Numbered from the stretch's first letter, positions 17,766 through 26,627 are shown. The stretch: 64,000 bases of DNA from Myxococcota bacterium (GCA_025054695.1 JANWZI010000002.1:44175-108174), one strand, 5' to 3'. Made by a program: numbers and translations. The notes: a model not told the origin generated them from the letters alone.

Positions 17766-19045
17766 CCGCGGGGTTCGAGAACCGCGAGGGGCGGTGGTGG
17801 TGCGAGCGCGTCTCGCTCGTCGAGCTGGCCGCCGCGGTCGGGACCCCCGCGTACGTCTACTCGGCGGGCGCTCTGGATGCAGCGCTGCGGTCCGTACGCG
17901 AGGCGTTGGCGTGGACGCCGCACCTGGTCGCGTACGCCGTCAAGGCATCGAGCAATGCCGCGATCATCGCTCGGCTGGGCCGTGCCGGCGCCGGCGCGGA
18001 CGTCGTCTCGGGTGGCGAGCTCGAACGCGTCCTGCGCGCGGGCATCCCGCCCGAGCGCGTCGTCTTCAGCGGCGTCGGCAAGCGGGACGACGAGATCGAA
18101 GCGGCCCTGCGCGCGGGCATCCGGTCCCTTCACGTCGAGAGCCCCCCGGAGCTCGAGGTCGTCGAGGCCATCGCGCGGCGGCTCGGCGTGGCCGCCCGCA
18201 TCGGCCTGCGCGTCAATCCGGACGTCGACCCCGGCACGCACCCCTACGTCGCGACGGGCGTGGGCGAGAGCAAGTTCGGCCTGTCGTTCGACGAGGCGCG
18301 AGCGCTGCTACCCCGGGTCATGGCGAGTCCGTGGCTGCGGCTGCACGTCGTCGCATGTCACGTCGGCTCGCAGATCCCGTCGGCGACGGTGCTCCGCGAA
18401 TCGGTCGCCCGTACGGCCGCCTTCGGACGGCAATGCCGCGAGGCAGGTGCGCCGCTGCGTTCGCTCGACGCAGGCGGTGGCTGGCCCGTGGACTATGGCG
18501 ACGGGGGAGCGCGATGGCCCAATGCGCATGAGCTCGGCGAGGCCATCCGGCTGGGGCTGCAGGACGGGGGCCTCGATGCCTCGACGATCGACGTCATCGT
18601 CGAGCCGGGGCGTTATCTGGTGGGGCCCGCCGGCGCGCTGCTCACGCGCGTGCTCTACGTGCGTCGCCGGGCCGAGCGAACCTTCGTCGTCGTCGACGCG
18701 GCCATGAACGACCTGTTGCGGCCCGCGCTGTACGGCGCCCACCACCGGATCGTGCCGGTCGTGGAGAGGACCGGAGCGCCGCCGCTCCGTCTCGACGTGG
18801 TCGGCCCCGTGTGCGAGTCGGGGGATTTCCTCGCGCGCGACCGCACGATGCCCCTGCCCGAACGCGGCGACTTGCTCCTCGTGCTGACGGCGGGGGCCTA
18901 CGGGATGAGCATGGCCAGTCAGTACAACAGCCGCCCTCGCGCTCCCGAAATCCTCGTCGAGGGCGACGCGTGGTGCGTCGTTCGCGACCGCGAGTCGCTC
19001 GAGGATCTGATCGCCGCAGAACGCAGAGCCGGAGCGATGGCTTGA
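17762..19045 (+). CDS. lysA: Diaminopimelate decarboxylase
   Basis: 427 residues from the ATG at 17762, overlapping the argH stop. Converts meso-diaminopimelate to lysine. PLP lysine Lys61 in YAVKASSN; HVGSQ, the Gly-rich phosphate loop LDAGGGWP, EPGRYLVG, and CESGDFLA with the active-site Cys of the dimer partner are all present, as is the C-terminal AGAYGMSMASQYNSRPR. A fold-type III decarboxylase acting on ornithine/arginine is excluded by the CESGD and AYGMSMASQYN motifs typical of LysA. Confidence 0.96.
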   Translation: MTAGFENREGRWWCERVSLVELAAAVGTPAYVYSAGALDAALRSVREALAWTPHLVAYAVKASSNAAIIARLGRAGAGADVVSGGELERVLRAGIPPERVVFSGVGKRDDEIEAALRAGIRSLHVESPPELEVVEAIARRLGVAARIGLRVNPDVDPGTHPYVATGVGESKFGLSFDEARALLPRVMASPWLRLHVVACHVGSQIPSATVLRESVARTAAFGRQCREAGAPLRSLDAGGGWPVDYGDGGARWPNAHELGEAIRLGLQDGGLDASTIDVIVEPGRYLVGPAGALLTRVLYVRRRAERTFVVVDAAMNDLLRPALYGAHHRIVPVVERTGAPPLRLDVVGPVCESGDFLARDRTMPLPERGDLLLVLTAGAYGMSMASQYNSRPRAPEILVEGDAWCVVRDRESLEDLIAAERRAGAMA

Positions 19046-19092
19046 CGCCCTCGCCCCGGCTCCGACGAACGCGCCTCGACGTCTTGGCCGGC

Positions 19093-19584
19093 TCAGCCCA
19101 CCGCTTCGTCGGGCAACTGCAAGAGGCGGTCATTGGCCCGCCGGCGCCAGTCGTGGAAGAGGACCGCGGTCAGCAACACGACCGCCACGCCGAAGAACGT
19201 TCCGAACGGCCCGATCGCCTCGAACGTCACGGCGATCAGGTTCTCGAGCAGCACCGAGCCGCCGAGGACTGCGAGCCAGCTCAGCACAGTGGTCGTGAGC
19301 GCGACGAAGAGGCCGACGCGGAAGATGGCCAGCGCGCCGATTGCGGCGACGACGCTGGGGGCGATGAGCACCACGGCGGGAGACGCGTCGAGCACCCGCG
19401 TCACGAAAAGGCACGCGCTCACCGGAATGGCGTGTCCGATGGCGCGCAGCCACGTCGCACGGCGCGGGTCGTCGGTGAACATATAGACGAAATGCCTTGC
19501 GACGGCGGCCTGCAGCAACGTGGAGAGGAGCAGGGCGACGACCAAGGCAATGGTGGCTTCTGCGAGCGAAACGACGGTGGACAT
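19093..19584 (-). CDS. Small integral membrane protein, function unknown
   Basis: 163 residues from the ATG at 19584, which has a strong GGAGG 8 bases upstream. Four or five hydrophobic helices (IALVVALLLSTLLQAAV, AIPVSACLFVTRVL, VVLIAPSVVAAIGALAIF, LFVALTTTVLSWLAVLGG, FGTFFGVAVVLLTAVLFHDW) and a short basic/acidic C-terminus. No family recognised. It converges on lysA with a 47-base gap and no obvious terminator. Confidence 0.7.
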   Translation of the reverse strand: MSTVVSLAEATIALVVALLLSTLLQAAVARHFVYMFTDDPRRATWLRAIGHAIPVSACLFVTRVLDASPAVVLIAPSVVAAIGALAIFRVGLFVALTTTVLSWLAVLGGSVLLENLIAVTFEAIGPFGTFFGVAVVLLTAVLFHDWRRRANDRLLQLPDEAVG

Positions 19585-19682
19585 GGTCACGACCTCCGGG
19601 TTGACGCACCGGGTATCGGGCGAACCCGCGGCCGATTGCGTACCCCGTGTGTCCCGAGACGCGCGCCGAACGGGCCGACGGC

Positions 19683-20138
19683 TCACGCGGCCGATGGCGC
19701 CGGGCGTCGTGCTCGATTCGGGGCAGTGGCTTGGGTACCCGAATCGGGGGCCGTGCCTAAGCCCGTGTCGGAGTCCGTGTCCGAGTCCGACTTCGAGCCC
19801 GAGTCTGAGCCCGAGCCCGAGTCTGAGCCCGAGTCCGAGACCGAGTCGGTGTCCGAGTCCGAGCCCGAGCCCGAGCCCGAGTCCGAGACCGAGTCGGTGT
19901 CCGAGCCCGAGTCCGAGTCCGAGTCGGAGCCCGTGCCCGAGTCCGACGGACCGCCGTCGACGGACGGTCCGTGTGGCCGGTGGGCGCGACACGAAACGAC
20001 CGGCAGTCGCGGATAGCGGGCGAGGCGCGGATCGTGGCGCGAGGCTCCGCACAGCCAGAACGTCGAGCCTCGCGCCGATCGAATGCGGCGCGCGTATGCG
20101 CACGTTCCACACAGGCCTGGGTCGATCGCGGCGCTCAC
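19683..20138 (-). CDS. Small conserved Cys-containing protein with array-encoded Ser-Asp tail
   Basis: About 151 residues from a GTG at 20138 (GTG at 20192 is an alternative). The first ~65 residues have the pattern of a small conserved family: CGTC near the start, a basic ARGSTFWLC segment, then DPRLARYPRLPVVSC. The four Cys suggest a small metal site, but the function is unknown to me. After residue ~70 the frame runs through hexamer array 6 as Ser-Asp/Ser-Gly dipeptides for about 64 residues, then 24 unrelated residues to the TGA at 19683. The same reading frame of the repeat is used as in scpB. Confidence 0.6.
   Translation of the reverse strand: MSAAIDPGLCGTCAYARRIRSARGSTFWLCGASRHDPRLARYPRLPVVSCRAHRPHGPSVDGGPSDSGTGSDSDSDSGSDTDSVSDSGSGSGSDSDTDSVSDSGSDSGSGSDSGSKSDSDTDSDTGLGTAPDSGTQATAPNRARRPAPSAA
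19757..19948 (+). repeat. GAGNCS hexamer array 6
   Basis: About 32 hexamers on the plus strand, very regular (GAGTCC, GAGCCC, GAGACC). Read on the minus strand it forms the Ser-Asp tail of the small Cys-containing protein. Between 19585 and the array nothing else is recognisable. Confidence 0.92.
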
Positions 20139-20226
20139 CGACTCGAGCCGCGCCGAAAACAGGGCCACGTCGCCACGTGCGCCGGCGTGCACGAACCGTG
20201 ATGAGCGCGCCCGATGGTTCCCGTGG

Positions 20227-20330
20227 GGGGTTCGAGCCCGAGGCCGACTCGGAGCCCGAGTCCGAGGTCGTGCCCGAGGCAGAGGCCGCGTCCGAGCCCG
20301 ACTCCGAGTCGCAGAGCGGGCTCGAGCCCG
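20227..20330 (+). repeat. GAGNCS hexamer array 7
   Basis: About 17 partly degenerate hexamers on the plus strand, in the 332-base stretch between the start of the small Cys-containing gene and tRNA-Arg. The rest of that stretch holds no gene I can support. Confidence 0.85.
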
Positions 20331-20470
20331 TTCGAGGTCGGCTGGCGGGCTCCGCTGCGCGTCTGCGTCGCATCGGGATCCACGCTGGCCATGTAGCCGA
20401 CGCTTCGTCTTCTTTCCCGCCGTCCCTACCGCGGCACCCTGCGGGACACCCCGCGACGGGTCGCGGGACG

Positions 20471-20547
20471 TGGCGGACGCTGCAGGAGTCGAACCTGCGA
20501 CCTTCGGCTCCGGAGGCCGACGCTCTATCCAGCTGAGCTAAGCGTCC
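20471..20547 (-). tRNA. tRNA-Arg (anticodon CCG)
   Basis: 77 nt on the minus strand with encoded CCA. Acceptor stem GGACGCT/AGCGTCC; D arm GCTC...GAGC; anticodon stem TCGGC/GCCGA around the loop CT-CCG-GA; T arm GCAGG-TTCGACT-CCTGC. Reads CGG codons, frequent in a genome this GC-rich. Confidence 0.95.
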
Positions 20548-20674
20548 GGTGGAGGCCTTCTCGTAACGCACGCGCCCGTCGGACGCAACGACTCCGGGGG
20601 CACGGGTTGACAGCGCGCGTCCCGTCCTGCTACGCGCCCCTCGTCCGCGACTGAATCGCCATTCAGGAGGATCC

Positions 20675-21004
20675 ATGTCCGACATCCGCGACAGCTTCGA
20701 GAAGGACATCCAGGGACGCATCGCCGCCAACCCGGATGCCGCCCGCACGGTCGGTGCGATTTACCTGTTCCGAATCACGGGCGACGACGGCGGCACCTGG
20801 ACGGTCAACCTCAAGGATGACGTCGGCGTCAAGGCGGGTGACCAAGGCAACGCCGAATGCACGCTCGAGATGGCGGCCGAGGACTGGCGGACCATCCGAA
20901 CGACCCCGTCGGCCGCGATGCAGCTCTACTTCCAAGGCAAGCTGCGCGTCAGCGGCAACGTGATGCTCGCGACCAAGCTGCAGCAGATCCTCAACCCGTC
21001 CTGA
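20675..21004 (+). CDS. SCP2-type sterol/lipid-binding domain protein
   Basis: 109 residues from the ATG at 20675 with a strong AGGAGG 6-8 bases upstream. A stand-alone SCP-2 domain: a helix, then strands (TWTVNLKDDVGVKAGD), AECTLEMAAEDWRTI and the C-terminal AMQLYFQGKLRVSGNVMLATKLQQIL, which is typical of the fold. Members bind acyl-CoAs or sterols in the cytoplasm. The AMACR-type gene begins 2 bases after its stop, which suggests work on branched-chain acyl-CoA or sterol side chains (inference). Confidence 0.88.
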   Translation: MSDIRDSFEKDIQGRIAANPDAARTVGAIYLFRITGDDGGTWTVNLKDDVGVKAGDQGNAECTLEMAAEDWRTIRTTPSAAMQLYFQGKLRVSGNVMLATKLQQILNPS

Positions 21005-21006
21005 CC

Positions 21007-22164
21007 GTGCGCGAGCGGCCGCTCTCGGGCCTGCGCGTCGTCGACCTGTCGCGTCTACTGCCCGGACCGCTGGCCACGCTCGTTCTGTCCGACCTCGGGG
21101 CCGACGTCGTCAAGGTCGAGGATCCGGCGGGCGGCGATTACCTGCGCCATCTGCCGCCGCAGATCGACGGGACGAACGCCGTTTTCATCGCGCTTAACCG
21201 AGGCAAACGCAGCGTCGCGCTCGATCTGAAGCGGTCCGCCGGTCGAGAGGCGCTGCTGAGGCTCTGCGAGCGGTCGGACGTGCTCGTCGAATCGTTCCGT
21301 CCGGGCGTGCTCGCGCGGCTCGGCCTCGGCCCCGACGTGTTGCGAGAGCGCTGTCCGCGCCTGGTCGTGGCCTCGTTGACCGGGTACGGACAACAGGGGC
21401 CGCTGGCTTCCCGCGCCGGACACGATGTGAACTACGTGGGGCGCTCGGGACTGCTCGGCGTGAGCGGTCCGGCGGGGGCCTTGCCCGCGCATCCGGGCGG
21501 CCAGGTCGCCGACGTCGGCGGCGCCCTCGCGTGCGTGGTGGCCGTTCTGGCGGCGCTGCTCGAACGGCAAAAGACGGGGCGAGGCGCGTACCTGGACGTC
21601 TCGCTGCGGGACAGCGCGGCCTTGTTCGCCCTCGTCGGGCTGTGCACGGCGTGGGCGGGCGGTAGCACCGGCCGTGGCCTCGACGCGCTCACGGGCGGCA
21701 TTGCGCCCTACGGCATTTACTCCACCGCCGACGATCGCTTCGTGACGCTGGCCGCACTTGAGCCCAAGTTCTGGAGTGCATTCTGCGCGGCCGTGGGATT
21801 GCAGCCGGCGATGGAGGCTCTGCTACCCGGACCGCATCAGCGCGAGCACATCGAACGGTTGCGCACGTTGTTCTCCACGCGCACGCGCGAGGCCTGGACG
21901 GAACTGGGCGCAGCCCACGACTGCTGTCTCGAGCCCGTGCTCGAGCCCGGCGAGGTCCGCGACGACCCGGAGTTGCGCGCGCGGGGTCTTGTGGCGGACA
22001 TCGCAGGGGGATCGACCCGCACGACCGTGCTTCGCACTCCGGTGGCGCTGGACGCCGTTCCCGGCCGCGTCCCCCGTCTCGGCGAGCACACCGAGGAGGT
22101 CTTGCGCGAGATCGGATTCGACGAGGGGCGCATCGCGGAGGCGCGCGGGGCACGAACGGCCTGA
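21007..22164 (+). CDS. Alpha-methylacyl-CoA racemase-like (CaiB/BaiF family III CoA enzyme)
   Basis: 385 residues from the GTG at 21007. Family III CoA-transferase fold: LSGLRVVDLSRLLPGP at the N-terminus, GADVVKVEDPAGGD and NRGKRSVALDLK. The racemase residues are present: His139 in GHDVNYVGRSG and Asp169 in VADVGGALA, plus the LAALEPKFWSAFC segment conserved in AMACR. It should invert the C2 configuration of 2-methylacyl-CoA esters, allowing beta-oxidation of branched chains. A CoA transferase of the same family would have Asp in a different context, so racemase is favoured but not proven. Coupled to the SCP2 gene upstream. Confidence 0.85.
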   Translation: MRERPLSGLRVVDLSRLLPGPLATLVLSDLGADVVKVEDPAGGDYLRHLPPQIDGTNAVFIALNRGKRSVALDLKRSAGREALLRLCERSDVLVESFRPGVLARLGLGPDVLRERCPRLVVASLTGYGQQGPLASRAGHDVNYVGRSGLLGVSGPAGALPAHPGGQVADVGGALACVVAVLAALLERQKTGRGAYLDVSLRDSAALFALVGLCTAWAGGSTGRGLDALTGGIAPYGIYSTADDRFVTLAALEPKFWSAFCAAVGLQPAMEALLPGPHQREHIERLRTLFSTRTREAWTELGAAHDCCLEPVLEPGEVRDDPELRARGLVADIAGGSTRTTVLRTPVALDAVPGRVPRLGEHTEEVLREIGFDEGRIAEARGARTA

Positions 22165-22189
22165 GGGTACCCTGGCGGCTCGATGGGTC

Positions 22190-22289
22190 CCGAATTCGGC
22201 TGCGGACTCGGACTCGGGCTCCGGCTCGGAATCGGTCTCGGGCTCCGATTCGGTCTCGGGGTTGGGATCGGGCTCGGACTCCGCAGACT
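22190..22289 (-). repeat. GAGNCS hexamer array 8
   Basis: About 16 hexamers reading on the minus strand, 25 bases after the stop of the racemase-like gene. Right of it lie an inverted repeat and a hairpin before the FG-GAP gene. Confidence 0.88.
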
Positions 22290-22366
22290 CGACCGACCCG
22301 ACCCTGCCATCGTGCCACGCGATCGGCGCCCGCGCGACGAGGTTGCGACGGCCGCGGGGCGATACG

Positions 22367-22383
22367 CAATACGACCCGTATTG
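22367..22383. promoter_or_regulatory. Perfect 7-bp inverted repeat, operator-like
   Basis: CAATACG-ACC-CGTATTG, an AT-rich 17-bp dyad in otherwise very GC-rich DNA, 81 bases upstream of the FG-GAP surface-protein ATG. Size and symmetry suit a dimeric repressor or activator site; the regulator is unknown. Confidence 0.4.
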
Positions 22384-22400
22384 ACCGGCCGGCGGCATCA

Positions 22401-22426
22401 CCGCCACCCTCACGCGAGGGAGGCGG
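22401..22426 (+). other. Leader hairpin upstream of the FG-GAP surface-protein gene
   Basis: Arms CCGCCACCCTC and GAGGGAGGCGG (one mismatch) with a 4-base loop, 37 bases before the start codon. It would be in the 5' leader if transcription starts near the upstream inverted repeat. No T-run follows, so it is not an intrinsic terminator. Confidence 0.35.
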
Positions 22427-22463
22427 CGAGCCCCCGTGGCTCCGGTGCGGGATGGAGGAACGC

Positions 22464-25400
22464 ATGCACGCGGCCCGAAGGATCGTGCTTGGTGTACTCA
22501 TCGGCCTCGCCACGATGCTCGGCGTGGACGCGACGCCGTGGTACTCGCTCGAAACGACACGGGTCGGGGCCCGCTCTCGTCCGGCGGCGCGAGGGAGCGC
22601 GGAGTTCGCTGTCGATCCGGGCCGACGCGCCCGGCGCCTCGGTCGGGCACACGGAGACCCGCGCGGTGCGGTGGACGAGGCCCTACGCGCGGCGTTCGGG
22701 CACGCGGTGCAACGGGCTGCGGCGAGCGAGGCGTGGAATCTGTCGCCCGCGGGAGCTGGGCGGTGGGTCGCACGGGAGGATGGCGCGGGGTTCGTGCTGG
22801 ACGCGCGTGGTGTGGAGCTGGTTCCATCGGGACGCCCCGAGGAGCGGGATGCACCTCGCGCTCGACTCCGGACGGTGAGGGTGGGGCGTGGAGGCGCGTT
22901 CCGTGCGCTCGCCCCGCAGACACCGCGCGTACGCGACAACCGAGCCGTGTACGTGCATGGCGAGGGGCTCGAAGAGACGTGGCTCCACGGGCCACTCGGA
23001 ATGGAACAGCTTTTTCGGTTGGGCGAGCGCCCTGCCGGTGAGGGCTGGCTCGAAGTGCACGTCCGCGTGGAGGGGGCTTTGCGGCCGCGCGTCGTGGACG
23101 ACGAGGTGCAGTTCGTCGACGGGCGAGGCCACGTGCGGGCGTGGTATGCGGAGCCGTTCGCGTACGACGCGCGGGGTCGGCGTCTGCCGCTGCGGTGGGA
23201 CGTCGACGGAAACGTGCTGCGCTTGCGCGTCGACGACGCGTCGGCCGTCTATCCGGTGATCGTGGACCCTCTGGTGTGGGTGCAGCAGGCCCGACTGACG
23301 GCGGGTGACGGAAGCCCGGACGACGCATTCGGGTGGAGCGTCGCGCTCTCGAACGATGCGACAATGGCGCTCATCGGAGCGTACCGCGACGATTCCTCTC
23401 GAGGCTCGGCCTACGCTTTTTTTCGCACCGGGACGACATGGGTCCAACAGGCTCGACTGACGGCGAGCGATGGAACGGCGAACGACCTGTTCGGACACTC
23501 CGTCGCCCTCTCGAGTGACGGGAACCTCGCCCTGGTAGGCGCGTACGGCGACGACGGATTCCGGGGCGCCGCGTACGTCTTCACCCACGTCACGGGTGTC
23601 TGGACGCAACGCGCGAAGCTTGTCGCGATTTCAGGCGCGTCTGACCATTCGTTCGGCTATGCGGTCGCGCTTTCGCCCGACGGGCGCACGGCTCTCGTCG
23701 GCGCCCCGTATTACGACGACGCAGCGACGGATCGCGGAGCGGCCTACGTCTTTTATCGTGGACCGACGCCAGAAATGTGGACCGAGGTCGCGCGGCTGCT
23801 CGCGTCGGACGGAGGCGAACGGCACCATTTCGGCATTTCGGTCGCGCTGTCGGGTGATGGGAGCACGGCGCTGATCGGCGCGCTGGGCGAATCGAGCTTT
23901 CGAGGCGCGGCCTACGTGTACACCGATCCGATGAGAGGCTGGTCGCAGCAAGCGAAGCTCACCGCCGCCGATGGCATGGCGGGCGATCGGTTCGGCAACG
24001 CCGTCGCGCTTTCCGGGGACGGGAGGACCGCCCTCGTGGGCGCCCACTTCGACGACGGCGCGTATGTCGACCAGGGGTCTGGGTATGTTTTTGCGTTCTC
24101 CGTGGCGACGGGAAACTGGACCCAGCAGGCGCAGCTGGTGGCAACGTCGCCTGCGGCCAACGCACGACTCGGATACGCGGTCGCGCTCGGGGGCTCGATG
24201 GGCGACGTCGCGCTTCTCGGGGCGTTCGGAGATGATGCGTCGGCCGGAGCGGTGCTCGTCTATACGCGGATCGCAGGCTCGTGGACCCCGGGTCCGCGGC
24301 TGGTGGCATCCGACCGCGCGGCCGGCGACGAGTTCGGTGCCGCGGTCGCCATGTCCGCCGACGGCACCCGGGCGCTGGTGGGAGCTCGCGGCGACGATTC
24401 CCGCCGGGGCTCGGCGTACGTGTTCCGTGCGGGCCTGCCGAATGGCGAGGCCTGCTCCGACGCCACGCAATGCGAGTCGGGGCATTGCGTGGACGGCGTC
24501 TGCTGCGAGTCGGCGTGCGGTGGAGGGGTGGCGAGCGATTGTCAGGCGTGCTCGACTTCGGCGGGGGGCGCCGACAATGGACGGTGCACGTCCCTTCGCG
24601 CGGATGTGGCCCCGACCGTAACGTGTCGTCCCGCGGCCGGAACGTGCGACGTCGCCGAGACGTGCAGCGCGAGCTCGACCGTGTGTCCGCCCGATGGGGT
24701 GCACCCGGCGGGCACCGTCTGCCGCGTCCCCGTGGGACCGTGCGACGTCGCCGAGACGTGCGACGGATCCTCGCCCCACTGTCCGTCCAATCGCGTCGCG
24801 CCCGCCGGAACCGTATGCCGAGCCCCCGTCGCGGAATGCGATTCGGCCGAGACGTGCGACGGCTTCTCGGTTTTGTGCCCACCGGATGCGACGTCGTGCG
24901 CGTCGATGGGCTCCGATCGACCCCTTGGAACGCCGTGCGATCGCGCCGGGCAATGCGCGAGCGGCCACTGCATCGACGGGGTCTGTTGCGACGGACCCTG
25001 CGGCGGTGGGGCGACGAACGACTGTCGCGCCTGCAGCATCGAGGCCGGAGCCGCCGTGAGCGGGCGATGCGGACCCGTACGCGCGGGAACCGTGTGCCGC
25101 GCTCCCGTGGGCCTTTGCGACCTCGCGGAGCGCTGCGACGGATCGAGCACGGTCTGCCCCGCGGACTCCCTCCTGCCTGCAGGTCTGCCGTGCGGCGACA
25201 GGATCGGAACGTGCGCGACGGCCGGGACGTGCAACGGGATCGATCCGAGGTGTCAGGGTGCCAGGCCGCTTCCGGCCGGTACGGTATGCCTGCCCGCCAC
25301 GCTCGGGGAATGCGATGTGCCCGACGTGTGCGACGGCATCAGCGAGCTGTGCCTGCCTCGGTTCGCGCCGGCAGAGACGCGCTGCGGTCCTCCGGTCTCC

Positions 25401-26375
25401 GGTCTCTGTGACGCGCCCGATCACTGTTCGGGCAACAGCGCGTACTGTGTCCCCGCTTACCAGGTCGGAACCGAATGTCGCCCGGCCGCGGGAACGTGCG
25501 ACCGCCCGGAACGCTGCACCGGGGCGATGCGCGACTGTCCGGCCGACGAGCTCATGCCTCCCGGCATCGTCTGTCGCGCGGCACGCGGCGTGTGCGACGT
25601 CGCGGAGTCCTGCCGGGGTGACGACCCCGCCTGTCCCGACGACGTTTTCGCCGCTGCCGGGACCGAGTGCCGCCCGGCGGCCGACTTGTGCGACGTCGCG
25701 GAGCAGTGCACGGGAACGCAGCCGGATTGCCCCACCGATCGCTTCGCGACCGCCGACCGCGTGTGCCGACCTGCGAGCAGCGAATGCGACGTCGCCGAAT
25801 CGTGCACGGGGAGCGAGGCTTCCTGCCCGCTCGATGCGTTCCGGCCGCCGGACACGCCGTGCGGTCCGCCGGCGACGGGAGTGTGCGATCTGCCGGACCG
25901 ATGCAGCGGCACCAGCGCCGACTGCGTCTCTTTATTCCGAAGCGGCAACGAGTGCAGACCGTCGCGAGGGGGCTGCGATCCCGCGGAGCTGTGCAGCGGC
26001 ACCGCCGCCGATTGTCCGCCGGATCAGGTCTTGCCCGCCGGGACCGTCTGTCGCGAGTCGATGGACCTCGCTTGCGATCCTCTCGAATCGTGCGACGGAT
26101 TCCGGCCCGATTGTCCGGGCGACGTCAACACGTGCGGCGCGAGGCCCGACGGCGGCGGTGGGCCGGTCGACGCGGCCACCGACTCCGGTGCCATGGAGCC
26201 GGCAGACGCGGCCACGGACACCGGCCCATTGCCGCCGCGACCCGCGCAGAGCGGATGTGCGTGTCGGGCGGTCCGCTCGGGCGGCGGCGCCGCGACGCCG
26301 GCGAGCCTGGAGGCGTGGGCGTGCGCGGTGCTCCTCGTCGTCGCGATGCGTCGGAGGCGACGAGCGAGGGCGTGA
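22464..26375 (+). CDS. Large surface protein: FG-GAP beta-propeller, Cys-rich repeats, MYXO-CTERM tail
   Basis: 1303 residues from the ATG at 22464 (GGAGG 7 bases upstream). Signal peptide (about 1-24), a beta-rich region to about 270, then seven FG-GAP-like repeats (variants of LTASDG...FGxSVALSxDG), i.e. one seven-bladed propeller (about 270-660). Next is a CxSGHCVDGVCC module, then a long tandem of ~25-30-residue Cys-rich repeats with the core CDVAETC...CPxD...AGTVCR, roughly a dozen copies with a second VCC module between them. The Pro/Asp-rich linker leads to SGCACRAV, a hydrophobic helix and RRRRRARA, a MYXO-CTERM sorting tail. This implies outer-surface anchoring after cleavage at the Gly-Cys. 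Ligand and role are unknown; adhesion or matrix function is inference. A T7 run at 23417-23423 sits in the coding sequence. Confidence 0.9.
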   Translation: MHAARRIVLGVLIGLATMLGVDATPWYSLETTRVGARSRPAARGSAEFAVDPGRRARRLGRAHGDPRGAVDEALRAAFGHAVQRAAASEAWNLSPAGAGRWVAREDGAGFVLDARGVELVPSGRPEERDAPRARLRTVRVGRGGAFRALAPQTPRVRDNRAVYVHGEGLEETWLHGPLGMEQLFRLGERPAGEGWLEVHVRVEGALRPRVVDDEVQFVDGRGHVRAWYAEPFAYDARGRRLPLRWDVDGNVLRLRVDDASAVYPVIVDPLVWVQQARLTAGDGSPDDAFGWSVALSNDATMALIGAYRDDSSRGSAYAFFRTGTTWVQQARLTASDGTANDLFGHSVALSSDGNLALVGAYGDDGFRGAAYVFTHVTGVWTQRAKLVAISGASDHSFGYAVALSPDGRTALVGAPYYDDAATDRGAAYVFYRGPTPEMWTEVARLLASDGGERHHFGISVALSGDGSTALIGALGESSFRGAAYVYTDPMRGWSQQAKLTAADGMAGDRFGNAVALSGDGRTALVGAHFDDGAYVDQGSGYVFAFSVATGNWTQQAQLVATSPAANARLGYAVALGGSMGDVALLGAFGDDASAGAVLVYTRIAGSWTPGPRLVASDRAAGDEFGAAVAMSADGTRALVGARGDDSRRGSAYVFRAGLPNGEACSDATQCESGHCVDGVCCESACGGGVASDCQACSTSAGGADNGRCTSLRADVAPTVTCRPAAGTCDVAETCSASSTVCPPDGVHPAGTVCRVPVGPCDVAETCDGSSPHCPSNRVAPAGTVCRAPVAECDSAETCDGFSVLCPPDATSCASMGSDRPLGTPCDRAGQCASGHCIDGVCCDGPCGGGATNDCRACSIEAGAAVSGRCGPVRAGTVCRAPVGLCDLAERCDGSSTVCPADSLLPAGLPCGDRIGTCATAGTCNGIDPRCQGARPLPAGTVCLPATLGECDVPDVCDGISELCLPRFAPAETRCGPPVSGLCDAPDHCSGNSAYCVPAYQVGTECRPAAGTCDRPERCTGAMRDCPADELMPPGIVCRAARGVCDVAESCRGDDPACPDDVFAAAGTECRPAADLCDVAEQCTGTQPDCPTDRFATADRVCRPASSECDVAESCTGSEASCPLDAFRPPDTPCGPPATGVCDLPDRCSGTSADCVSLFRSGNECRPSRGGCDPAELCSGTAADCPPDQVLPAGTVCRESMDLACDPLESCDGFRPDCPGDVNTCGARPDGGGGPVDAATDSGAMEPADAATDTGPLPPRPAQSGCACRAVRSGGGAATPASLEAWACAVLLVVAMRRRRRARA

Positions 26376-26410
26376 CGGCTCCGATCGGGAACCCTGGTCG
26401 CGCGCAACGA

Positions 26411-26575
26411 GCCCGACTCGGATTCGGGCTCGGCGTCGGCCTCGCGCTGGGACGCGGAGTCGCACTTGGTCTCGGGTCCGGAGTCGGACTCGGGGTCCGA
26501 CTCGGTCTGTATCTCGGCCTCGGATTCGACGGCGCGGCCCGATTCGGACTTGGACCCACCCTCGGGCCGGGGCGC
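26411..26575 (-). repeat. GAGNCS hexamer array 9
   Basis: About 27 hexamers, more degenerate than most (GGATTC, GGACGC variants), reading on the minus strand in the convergent gap between the FG-GAP gene and a leftward lipoprotein gene. No hairpin terminator seen. Confidence 0.82.
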
Positions 26576-26627
26576 GGGCTCGACGAGGGGATGCACGCGG
26601 CACGATGCCCCCGCGCCGTCGTCCACG

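Noticed and set aside
23631..25424. 597-codon minus-strand ORF opposite the FG-GAP gene
   Set aside because: Shadow of the Cys-rich repeats; no domain and no ribosome site.
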